Positions 11,392 to 25,200 of a DNA stretch of 64,000 bases are shown here, piece after piece. Position numbers and translations under genes: made by a program. Numbering within the stretch: position 1 is the first letter of the stretch; every line of letters begins with the position of its first letter. This DNA comes from Caenorhabditis elegans. Lineage: Eukaryota > Nematoda > Chromadorea > Rhabditida > Rhabditidae. Under the pieces are notes generated by a model, which saw only the letters and a list, made by a program, of their open reading frames with translations, was not told where the DNA came from and searched no databases. Location: NCBI RefSeq assembly GCF_000002985.6, contig NC_003284.9:7564001-7628000 (forward strand), given 5' to 3'.

Positions 11392-13153
11392 AATAAATAA
11401 AAATTTAAAAAAACTGGTACATTTTAAAACGTTTTTATAGGATCAAATTATTGGTTCTTTTTTTAATACTACATTCGTTTTTAGTGTCAAATATTAATTT
11501 CATTTTGTGGGCAGAGGAACATTTTGAATATGAATTTAGAACAACGCACCATGTCTATATTTCCGGTTTCTTCGCGTTTATTATCAGAGAATTACCTGAA
11601 ATCCATCACACTCGATATAAAATGCCTTAATTCATAACTTTTAAATTCAAATGACAAATTCTATCTATTTTTATTACCAAGTAACAGTCAACATATTTTG
11701 TCTAGTCCGTCAATGAAAACATTCCAACTTTCCGTCTCAAGTTGATGAATAACTATGAAAATGATTTTTTTAAAATCACCTTTATCGTTTTCCAATCCGA
11801 AAATTAAACTTTCAATCCGAATTCCATCTTTTCCAATAAACGTGCATTACCGCAGTGGTGGCCGCTATCAAATGCTATGAAATCAGAGTAGTTCCAGAGT
11901 CCAGAGTCTCATTTTTCATTCTTTTCTCTTCTTCTCATAAACAACTAATTTCTCTCCCAGCAAACCACCCTAACATTTTCTGTAATGGTTCCTCTTGACT
12001 TTTGCTCTTAATGCACTACACCGACTCGGCACGTCATATTTTCATGGTAGAGAGAAACATGAAAAAATGAACACGAAGAATGACCTTTTTGTATAGTGAT
12101 TCTTTGAGTTGTATCTTTATCAGTTGGCCTCAATTCTTTCGTGTCAAAGAGAAGAAAGTGTGGACAGATTGAGGGGAAAATGAGATAAGAGAACGTTTGG
12201 CAAGCAATAATGGATGGGTCAATGAAACCTCTAAGAGTACAGATCTATTGCGTCAATTATGGCATGAATCAAATCACCTCACTAACTTTCGTTTTTTACC
12301 TTTGTACCGTTGGGTTTGGAGTTGTAATGGGTGTTCAAGAATCCTAACACTAGGAGCAAAACTTCTATCAGAAAAGTTGTGTAATAAAAATTTATCTTGC
12401 CGTTTTTTTTCAATTAAACTTTTGAGCAGTTGGGGTCAACCAACGGAATCTTATATATTTGAAGAAACTTTGGTGGCTCTGCAATAAAATAATTTACAAG
12501 GTGAAGTATGTGTTGTTATGATTAATAGTGTTTTCCAAACGTTATCAATGTATTTATCATTGGTATATCACATCCATTCTTTGAAATCTATGATCACTTA
12601 AAATAGTTTTTCAAAAATTTTCTTTGACGCGTATTGTTGATAACAACAATGACAGTACCACTTTGGCAAACAAGACTAATGAGATAAATACTATATACCT
12701 ATGTAAATAAATAAAGTTTATCCAAAATTATCGTTCATAACAAGTGCTTTTTAAGATGTGGAATTTAAGTTTAGTTTTAATCTGACAATTTGTGTTTTTT
12801 TATAAGTTTTTAGAAATGCAAATGAAACTGCTATCATAATTTTGACTTATCAATTAAAAAAACTTTGACGTAACAATTAAAAGGCACACGTTGTTTTTGG
12901 GTCTCGCCACGATCTTATTCATAATGACCGCGTCAGGTGCCAAATTCTACAGACTTGTTAAAAGTGAAGTAGCACCACTAGGGAAGTTGTTAAAACTACT
13001 TATAAGGTGTCAGTTTAATCCAATATCAAAGTAAAATTTTCAAAAAGTTGTTGAAAAGTTGTTATTTTGTTTTAAAATGATCTTTACTAATTTCTTGCCA
13101 CTGTTTTGGTAGTCTTCGATCAAACAATTTTACATTGGTATTTTATAGTCTAC

Positions 13154-13175
13154 TAAGTAAGTAAGTAAGTAAGTA
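13154..13175. repeat. (GTAA)n microsatellite
   Basis: Five consecutive four-base units in the unc-98/pcyt-1 intergenic region. Confidence 0.8.
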
Positions 13176-13587
13176 CTTATGTTTCAACATTAATTTCAAA
13201 TACAAATATTAATATTCCCCCATTGTAGGGATTCGAACATGCGGCAGTCTATAGTTTTCTCAAAAAAAAGCAATATCAGTAACTCTCAATAAACCTTTTG
13301 TATATTTTTTCGAAAGGTTTCACTATGAAATTTTGTAATTTTTGCACAATTGAAGTGTTTTTTTAAGAATGTCCCTACTGGTGATACTCCACTGTTAACT
13401 GGATGTAGAAAAATGTTTATAAAACTTCCAATATCTAAAAGGCACCAGAAAGCCAAAATTTATATTTTCTGGCAAGAATAGACACAAACATTTCAATTCC
13501 TTAGACCTTCTCATAATTTCTTTAATGACTCATCTGTGACTTTCTTTTCTAATCGCGCATTCAAATCTTCTTCTTCATCTTTACCAC

Positions 13588-13611
13588 CTCTCTCTCTCTC
13601 TCTCTCTCTCT
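13588..13611. repeat. (CT)n microsatellite
   Basis: Twelve CT units within a longer pyrimidine-rich stretch about 1.2 kb upstream of pcyt-1. Confidence 0.85.
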
Positions 13612-14443
13612 TTGGCCCATCATTTCCCGTGGCCTCCATTTTTTTGTGCGTGGTGTCATTCGACCACACAAACAAACACAACGAATGTAGTAGTATAACC
13701 TGGTGGCTCATTGCCCAGATGGCTGTTCGCCGCGTGTTGCGCTCTGTTCGGCTGCCCTTCTGCTTGGTTTTTGTCGTCTTCTCAAGTTGTTTTGTTTTTT
13801 TTTCTTCTTTTCTCTGTGTCTCTCTGCTTCTTATCCTTACAGCGTCTTAATTATACGCTTTTTCGGAAGATGCTAAAAAACAAAAAATATAAATGCTAAC
13901 ATTTTTTCTTTAGTTGCCTGGGTCCCATCACTAGTTCTGTTTGCCCATGTGTCACATATTTTTTTTGCCATTTTCTCTTGTGTGTTGCGAAACTCGAAAC
14001 AAACAACAAAGAATTAATGCATTAGCTGAGACATTTTTTTCCATTTATTGTTGTAGTTTTAGAGTTAAAATTATGCGTATAATGTTCACGTCAGATTTTA
14101 GATTTTCAAAGAGTTTGTCAACTCAAAAAAAAGTTTCAAAACTTAAAAAAAGCCTTTGTTAAGAAAAACTATTTTTCTGTGAAAACATCGCTTAAAAAGG
14201 GAACTCAAAAAAGCAAAAAAGCAATGTGCCACGTTCATCTTTTATGTTTCTTTTTCCGCTCCGTCCAGCGTCTTTTTTCCCCCCATTCGCCTTCTCCATC
14301 GACCCTTTCTAACACCGCTTCTTCCCTTATTTTCACTAGTTCTCTAATTCGAAAATTTTTGCACGCACTCTCCATTGGCACGTTTTGCGTGGCTTCAACT
14401 CACAGAATTTTAAATTTGTGACATCACTTCTTTAAAAATTTGC

Positions 14444-14451
14444 CCACGTGG
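14444..14451. promoter_or_regulatory. Palindromic E-box CCACGTGG upstream of pcyt-1
   Basis: An eight-base palindrome with a CACGTG core, about 320 bases before the pcyt-1 start. E-boxes of this form are bound by bHLH factors, including the SREBP and TFEB classes. Phosphatidylcholine synthesis genes are linked to SREBP (SBP-1) control in worms, so the site is plausible. Use in vivo is inference only. Confidence 0.3.
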
Positions 14452-14771
14452 CGTTGCACACTTTGTCAGGCTCGGCTTAGGTCGATTGTGAAACTTTGGA
14501 AGTAGAAAATGGTGCGATTTCTCTGAATCGCACGATAACCGAAGACTTTCGCCCTTGAGGCGTTGCGCTTATCAATTTTTTTTACGCCTTTTGATAAGTA
14601 GAACACACGTACTTCGCAATTTCGTGTGCTTCTCCAAATGAGAAAATAAAAAACCATGTCTACTCCCCCTTGTTTTCTAGTCTACACAAACTTTTGTGTT
14701 TCTATTTTGTTATTCGCTTCAAAATTAAATTCCTAACAAGTTTCATATTTAACCGTTGATCGTTCAGAAAG

Positions 14772-16734
<1,963 letters not shown>

Positions 16735-19700
16735 CTTCATATTTTTCAGCTCTTGACCTAAAAACGTATTTTTTTGATTCATCTCCTTTCCCTTCTCAAT
16801 AACTTTAATATTTAATTTTTTAACTATTAAGTTTCTTTGTTTTTATTGACATCTTGCAAGATTTGAAAAGAAATTCAAACTAAAAAGTGTAAATATAATT
16901 TTGTTCATGACTACACCCAACATTTGCTGTTCTCATGACAATTGTTCGTAAATCAAGTGTCTGAAGTTTTCCTACTATTTTTTTTGGAAAAAAGTATATA
17001 AGGGTTTCCCTCTGCATTTTTGTATTTTCAATTAAATGAAGCTTTCATAAATGTGTGACAAAGAAGAACCGGTAAAGGGAACAGGAACGACAGAAAATGT
17101 ATCCGTATTTGAACTTTGCATAATGTTTGCATTCAACCAGTAGTCCAGTGTAATATTAGCCACCCCGCGGTCGCCTTCACGGTGGTCGAGATGAAGCATC
17201 TATCTCCGTTCAACTGGTTCCTATCGCCTGTCACTTTTGGTATGTGTCGGAAGTGTGAACAAACAATAAAAAATGATATTGAATTAGAGAAAGAAAAGAG
17301 GAAGACTGAAAGATGAAAAAAAAGAATGATGTTCCATGAAATCGTTTGCATTGTTAGATTTGGTTGGAAACACGGAAAAAATTGAATTTTCAACAACTGA
17401 TCAAGAATCTTTTTGAAAATAATGTTGTACATCTGAACAAAGAATAATTGTGGTTTAGTTAATTTTTAAATTAGAAGGTTACAAAAATTATAGTATCAAA
17501 CAAATGCAATTTGTATGTAATATTTACTATTTTAGTATTGTAGTAACTGATAATTTTGCACTGACGTGTTCCCAGTCCCGAAATTATAGAATTGTCAAAA
17601 TTTGAATGAAATATTTTTATATTCTTCAAAAGATTCGAGTAGACCTTAAATTGTTGAAAAAAGTCAAAAATTGAATATTTTCATAAAACTATAGGAAATT
17701 CGGATTAAAGTTTGTTTTTATGTAATACTAATACTGGAAGTATGGGATATTTCATAACAATATTTATTTCTCAAAACTTCATTGATTTTTTAATTTTTTG
17801 CAGGAATTAAAAAAAAATTTAATCTATTATGACTTCTGGTGAAATTAGTTCATTCTAAAATGTATATTACTTCAATATGAGCTCAAACTCCTAGGCATTA
17901 CATAAAATTCCAAAAATTTAGTTAAATCTATTCTGCAAGCAAATACAGTTTATTTTCTTTTCAGTTTTTCAGCTTTCACCAAGCATAATAGTTATAGAGT
18001 TTAAAAACGTTTTACTTTAGTGACTATAAACTTTATAGTTACATACTGTGTATATCATTTTTTGAGAAAGCAAAAGTGAACCGTTTTACAAATATATATT
18101 TTTAGTCGAATGCCTCTGTTTATTTTGATTAAAGTTTTATATTTTACAATATGTTATACTCTAAATTACAATGTTCATTAAAAGTCTAAAAAAATCAAAC
18201 TTGTAACTTCTATAGGAATTACTTTGTAAATTTCTTAATCTCAAAGACAATCCGCACCCAAATTACTTTCAATCTTGTCGATGCAAGATCAGCAAAAAAG
18301 AGGGACAGTAAGTACTATAGCACAGAACATCTAAAACCTTTCCTGACAACTTAAGTATCTTGCACTTTTGTAGTGAATCATTGCAGCATGAACCCTGATG
18401 CACTTTGAATTTTTATTGTGTTTTGTAGGACACCGTAGACCATAGTAGTAAAAAACAGTTAAATTCGAGGTCCGTTGAAGGATAAGAACAGTTTTACTGA
18501 GCGCGTGGGCGTCGGTATGTGATCAATATTTAAAGTGGAAAGTGGAAATTAGTTGAGAAATATTTTGCTGTTCGGGAAATGCAAGATATTCGAAATACCG
18601 TGTTCTACATCAGATCTACCACCCACGTTTTTAATGAATAATGTGCCACTTTCCAGTAGCACAAATCATGTCGCCAACACCTAAATCTCCACAACCAACA
18701 AGCCCATTATTCTTCTCATCTTACGGTACGACAACGCCAACGCACCTCTATTGGAATTCAAGATGATTTGAATATGTATCGCGTGGTGTGGCGTAGGTGC
18801 CTCGCTATCCGATTCCCGTCAAGTTTGATGTCATTAAGTGTCGAAATGGTACATTGGGAAAAGAAAGCGTCCACGACAAGTTAAGATATGGTAGAGATTC
18901 GGAGAAAAGTTCAAATTCATTACGTGACACATATTCTAGATTTAGTTTATTTTTAAAATTGCTAACGTAGTAACTGTACCTCAATTTTTTTTTAATTTGA
19001 CAGAATTCACACGTGAATTTTTTTGTATTATTTACGACCAATCATTTCTAAGCCTAAAAATGAACATAGGACTGGAATAGATGATAATACGTTGATAATT
19101 ACAAAAATTATTCCATTGAAAACATTTTAAGATACATCTACTAAACAAGTACCGCTTGTAAAATTTATGTCACTTGGCACTTGATAAATGTTCTCAGATT
19201 TATATGGTTTTGTTGAATGGCCAAATAATAAATGGTGGTAAGTTTGTGAAAACTATTCAGTTTGTAAAAAATTATTTTCTTGAAAACACCAATTTTATAG
19301 CGCATCTAATGCTTTAACTTGGTAAGTTTAGCTAGTAGTAGCGAGTTAGTTAAAACTACACAATTTCAAAACAACAGTACGATTTAGGGTTCTATCTAGT
19401 TTGTTCTTGAATCGTAGTTTTACCGAAACGTTCATCGTCTTCCAAATTGTATATTCTGATTCCCTAAACCAAATCCTTGACCATCTTGCCCATAATCCCC
19501 ATTGGCATACATATTACATACGGGCAGACAAAAAGAGACACGGAAGAATTATGTAAGAATAATTGTTACTGTTAACCCCCACCAGACGGTCTGGTCTAGT
19601 GGTTCAATAAGCGGATTCCGACAATTTCCGAACAAAAATTTTGACGTGATGTCTTTTGTTGCGTGGCTTTCCGGACAAGACTCAAAAAATGACATGATCC

Positions 19701-22109
19701 GAAAATAGGACAACAAACAAAAACAAAAGTCATCGCGGTGGTAACTGACACGTGTCTTTCAATTTTTGATGCAGTTAAATTCTCGACCACCCGGTTATTT
19801 CCACTTCCGATGCCTGTTGTACTTTTTCAAAGCGATTCTGATGACGAATGGGCAAAACCGGCGGACACATGGATTCTGTTTGCACAATACATCGCGGTTC
19901 TCAGAAATAGAAAGGATCTAGGAACATGTGACGATCGGAGCGCATCTCGCTTTTCATGGTTACGTAGGCGTTCATAGGGCGCTCCCAGAATAGAAACACA
20001 AGTTGAAGATGTTTTCTGGCAACAACTGCCTAGACAACATTTCCGTCCCTTTATGATATTGTCGTGTTTTTGAAAATGATTACTGTCTCTGATTGTCGAT
20101 GATAGCAGTTGATAATTGGGTGACAGAAATGCTCGACGACAAGGTGATCAATCAAACCGTTTGAACTTTGAGGAGGAGTGATAAGGAGTAGTTAACTGAT
20201 CTCCGCCTGCCTGGCGGATGTCAACCATGTTTCTCCCGAGGTCTAATCACCTAATTAAGACAAATTGAAGTATACACTCGAGACTTTTTTCTTCGTTTAT
20301 TTTTCTCAAACTACACAAACTGTAACTCTTGATTAGCATACTTTGAAATCTCAAAATGATTGTTCTGGTGAAAATTCAACGTTGATTAGCTTAATTCAAA
20401 GTAAACCTTCATGGGTCAAAGATTTCAAGTTTTCTTCAACTTGATCGTATTGTTTCACAACGTGTTCGACTATATTCGATATAAGTTTTGTCGATACTCA
20501 ACATATGATCACTGGTCATAACAAGTTGGCACCGGGTATCAATCATCAAGGGCTATCATCTTCCTCTTTTTCCAGGCGCACCGAAAACCTTGGGTCAGTC
20601 TCTAGACGCTGCCCTCGGCGCTCTGAAATAAAATGTCAGAAATCCGTCAAATGGAAAAGTGAGGAAAAAGCTATTAGTGTCAACTTTACTTGACCGTTCC
20701 GACATTGACCAATTATGAAATTCAAACTACAAAATGAAGTGGCAGTGACCAGAAAAAAACGGATTGAGTGAGAAGGAGGGAGAGAGGTGAATGAGTTAAT
20801 AAAAAGGCGGAGAATTAGCAGGCAGGATATAATGATGATTGTTCGTCTTACTCTTACATATTTCTTGCATATTACTCTGATGATGTACGCTTAGCACAGT
20901 TAATTTGTTGTGTTCTGCAAAGCTTATTTCACCGTCCGGACTCTTTTGTTTTTTTTTCTATTACAACTGCAACTGCTTTGACTGTCCAACCTCCTGACTG
21001 TGTTCAGTCTTGCAGAACTAAATAATCCTCTTTATAAAGCTGGAAAACTTTTGAAGTCTTCCATTTTCCAGAATGACCCACATCACGATCTTTGTTGAGT
21101 TCTTCCCAGTTACTTCCTTACTGCCTAATTTCTTGGTCTCATCGCTGCAAAAAAGTGTTTCTTGTTCCTGATCAAACCAAAAACGGAAGTCACAGATTGC
21201 TTAGGTACTTGTTTGACATCAGACTCTAGAGTCAAACGGCTTTTTTAATCTGAAATTGTGATGACAACATACAAAGGCGTTAATTAATCAGCCGCCCACA
21301 CTATCCGGTAACACCGAGACAGACTCTAGGATGGTCTCTTAATTAGGCGGGAGGAGCCCCACCCACTCATATCAGATGACGTGCATCAAACCATACATGA
21401 TCTCGTTTTCTTGAACCTCTCCTTCCGCTTCATGTCTACATTTCGTTTTTATTCCGTTCCTCCTAATGTCCTCCTCGGTAATCACGAGTCGTTTGAGGGA
21501 AGGAGGTGGAGAGAAAGGGGCGGAGTCTCTAGGTGTCGGTCGAGAGCTATATTCAAGACGGTTTGAGAGGCGGACCGGTCATTTTCAGTGCTACCACAAT
21601 TCTTCTTTCATCAAGTAACGTCGTCGTCGTCGACCGAGACGTTGTCACCCACACACCACCACACACACACACAATCTCTTCATTCAACTTCTTGCTTCTT
21701 TCCGATAGGTCTGTTTCTTCTTTTACTTCGTTTTTTTTTCGTTTTTCTTCTTCCACTCATTTTCTTTTCCATCTCCTTCTGTATTCGTGCTGTGCGTGTA
21801 TCGTGAGTGTATGTATCGAAGAAGAAAGAACGACTAACGACTGCAGGCAGTGAGTGTAGTGTGAGTGTGAGTGGATGGCGTGAGTGTCCGTGGGTTCTAC
21901 AGTAGGGCACGCCCACATAGACGAAGCAAACCCGAGGAAAACGTTTTGGGGCTACGGGAAGGTGTTTCGCCCAAAAAGACTTAGAGACCCATCTGCAACC
22001 CACGGATATTTTCCAATTTTTCTCAATTTGAATAGAACACTCATTTTTTATTTATTCCTAACACTTACCCCACTTCTTTGTATTTTTTGAATACTCCGCC
22101 TTGTTTCAG
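16735..22109. other. 5.4 kb intergenic region, pcyt-1 to adt-2
   Basis: This holds the pcyt-1 3' UTR and the adt-2 promoter/outron. 17.0-19.4 kb is AT-rich. 19.5-22.1 kb is more mixed in composition, with short GC-richer blocks, a CA-rich tract near 21650-21680 and pyrimidine tracts around 21.7 kb, fitting regulatory sequence. A fragment at 18990-19072 resembles the repeat at 32340-32549. No ORF has a convincing domain or splice partner. Confidence 0.45.
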
Positions 22110-22208
22110 TGAAGTTGCAAGGAGGATCAAGCTGCTCTTTTGCGGCTCGACGTTGTGAAATCTGCATATTCTCATTCTTGGCCCTTCTGCCAACTCCAGA
22201 ACAACATT

Positions 22209-25200
22209 ATGCTTCTACCGCTGCTAATAAGTGGTCTGCTTTTTCGAGTGAGTTTTTTGATTGTTTGATATCTTTACTTCCTGTTGATTTGTTTTCCTTT
22301 TTCTTCTTCTTCTTCTTCTTTTTTCGAAATTCAAGTTCACAATTTCAATTTTAAGGCCCACCCAGAAAAGACCTATGAACCTGTGCTACCGTTACTTTAC
22401 TTATTGACCTCTAGACTTTACTTCCTTCTTTTCTCATTGAACCCACTTGAATCAGTTCCATTGGCGTCTCTCACGGTTTATTATAATTGCCATTCCCTTC
22501 ATGTTTTTTTGTTCTGTGTATTCCGTCTCTATGCGCCGTGTTTCGGTTTCTGCGAGCCGGTCTCGTCTGACCTCCGTTTTTCTCGCCGTTGCCACTTCTC
22601 ACTTACTTACTTTCTTCTGAGGCCGCCTACGCTTTTCCGCGCGCTGGGCATCCAAGTGACCAGCAGGAAGAGTAGAGGCCAGCAGCGGCCCGGGGGTAAA
22701 AATCGAAGCGCGTAACTGTTTAGCCTTGAAGATTCCAGTCAAGGGCACTTTGTTCATTCTCATCCTATTTTTCTCGCGCATCTCTTCAATTTGCGCACTT
22801 TTGCAACTCTTCGGCCGGCTGCTATCGAACCCCAAAACGGCTTGGGGGTACTCTCGAAACCGTGTTTTGTTTCTTCCCTATTATTTCTCCTTCTCACTCT
22901 CTTTTCGGTCTGATCATCAGTTCGGTTTTGTTGATTGTCTCGGTGTCGGCGGTCGCGCCACAGAGAAAAGGCGCCAAACTGACGGACACGAAGCCCGAGA
23001 GTGGCCCCTTGCGCGACGGCTACTTTTTGGGAGAATATGACCAGTTTTGTTGCGTTTCAAAACACTGTTTTCGTTTTTTTTTCTCGCACCAAATCGAGAA
23101 TACAGTAGCAGTCCCACACCGACCCTGAATATTGCAAACAGATAGAGATTAGGATGAAAAGAGGCGGGATGTTGTTGCAATTAATTGGCGAAAAGCAAAA
23201 CTGTCCAATTGAAACAGCAGAGAGCTTGTTGTTGCGTAAAATCCATCAAGATGCAGAGATAAGAAGGAAGAGGATGAGTGGAAGCGTCAGAACGTATTGG
23301 TGGCAGGCATATAACGTAACATATAGCTAAGAAAAGAAATCGGACGAGCAAAAAACTAGCCAGAAAACTTCCTAGATTCTGTGAAATGATAACCAAAATC
23401 CCACAGCTTTTTCAATGTTGGTTTAACCTTCTCCTAATGTTGCACCATTTTGAACAGTCTTCCGTAGAAATCACGTTTTTCTGACACGTAAACCTGCAAA
23501 CTAGCTAACCCACACACATACCAAACACATAGCAAACTAGAAGTTGGTAAAATTGTAATAGTTTTATGGAACACTCAATAAACTGTTGTCTTCATTCTTT
23601 TCTTAAAGTTTGAATTGTATTAGTGTTAATTAAAATAAACTGAATACGTTTTTAGCGTTCAGAATACAGGATTCTCTTGTTTTAACATGTTCAGTATGTC
23701 ATACTATTATCCTTTTCCTCAATATTTCTACCAGAGACATATAAAATTAGAGGAAACATTTCCCTACAAAACTTTTTATCGGATATGAGCGCCCTCTCCT
23801 TTCTTTCCTTCTGTCCAAACCACTGAGCGCCGGAGACAGGTAGGACGTGCGGGAATACAAGAGAAGCAAGCAAGTTGATAAGGCGGAATTGACAAGGTGC
23901 AAAGGAATATCCTTCGAAGATTTTCTTCTCGCCCAATCTTTAGGGAGTGCGTCTGCAGATGCTGCGAAATTGACACACACAGGAAAATGTCTTAACGGCG
24001 TTGATGATGACTGACGAAAAAAGTCGTTGTGTTGAAAGAAGTGAACGTTAGATCAGAACCCGACCCGAGGTGCGTTGTCTAAGCCCTATGGTCAATCAAA
24101 TCCACGCTTTATCTCAAGTGTCTGTCGGAACTTGAAACTTGAAGCCTCTTTCTAGTTCTTTGTGTTTTTGTCTTTCTGAACATTAGGAGAATAAACACAC
24201 TCTCAACTGCCAAGTTTGATTACAACCACAGGTTACAGTCATCATAAAACGATGATCATAAAGCTTTTTTTTTGAATACTTTTACTACATGGATTAAGCA
24301 GTCAAAGGGTGTGACCTTGCATTTTTGTCTGGAAACTGAACCGAAACAAGATATAAACGTAAAGCTTCAATTTTTCTCATATGTTTCTCATCACATTGCA
24401 AATTTCTAAGTAGGGACGAAGGGATGCCGAAAGTTCAGAAACATATATATATATATATATATATAAAGTTATCATGTATATTGCCCAAACGTAAATTTAT
24501 ATTCTAAGTTGGTGTTCTAGAAAAATAATATCTCCATCTTGAACTTTAACCGCTGTGAAGGTCACAAAGTTGCAACGCACTGCATTTTTATAATCAGATC
24601 ATCTTCTTGTAAACAATATTAGGAACTAAAAATTTTATTTCAAAACTGTAATATATTGCAGAATGCAGATGCCTTTCTTCCGTTTTTCAACGAGGATGAT
24701 TTAAAATACACATTTGGAGTTGATACTCATGCTGAAGGTAATCCGAGTTAAACAAAACATATAAAATATAACTTGAAAGTTTAAGTTCCAAATCATGAGG
24801 AAATTGATCCAGTACCATATTATCATCAGAATGGCAGTTTGCATAAACTGGAATTTATGGTAGTGTTAATAATCGTTTTACAAGTTTTTGAATCAACTAT
24901 TCAGGCATTCAATAAAAAATACAACTTGTCATTAGAGCCAACTCTCGCAAAGTTGCTCTCTTCTGGTGTCACTGTTGTGAAGAAAAACGAGAAAAAGGGA
25001 GGCTCTCTGGATTTTGGATCAACACTCGACAGCTGTCATTACCATCATTATGGAGAAAAAGTGTACGCCGCTATCAGTAACTGTGATGGTAGAATCGTAA
25101 GTGAAAGCAATAGAAAACAGGGTGTGGTTGTTTGAAAACGTTTCTTTATTATTAATTTTTCCAGAAAGGGACGGTCATTGATGACGGTGAAATAATTGTT

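Larger units (their letters stand above)
9575..14771. other. Divergent 5.2 kb intergenic region, unc-98 / pcyt-1
   Basis: This shared upstream region of two divergent genes is mostly AT-rich. It contains the palindromic repeats at 10703-11043 and 11336-11391, a (GTAA)n run, a (CT)n run and an E-box near pcyt-1, all listed separately. The many short ORFs in 12.2-14.5 kb lack splice partners and worm-like codon use, so I call no gene here. An acceptor CGTTCAG at 14761-14767, four bases before the pcyt-1 ATG, is a probable trans-splice site. Confidence 0.5.

Noticed and set aside
12197-12487. 96-codon + strand ORF in the unc-98/pcyt-1 spacer
   Set aside because: No recognisable domain, poor codon use and no upstream acceptor; not called.
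13205-13250. tRNA-like B-box (GGGATTCGAAC on + strand)
   Set aside because: On the minus strand the TTCGAAT loop is present, but its flanks do not form a five-base T stem and no acceptor or anticodon arms can be built.
19580-19630. tRNA A-box-like TGGTCTAGTGGTTC
   Set aside because: No matching B-box or acceptor stem follows at the right distance; at best a decayed tRNA fragment.
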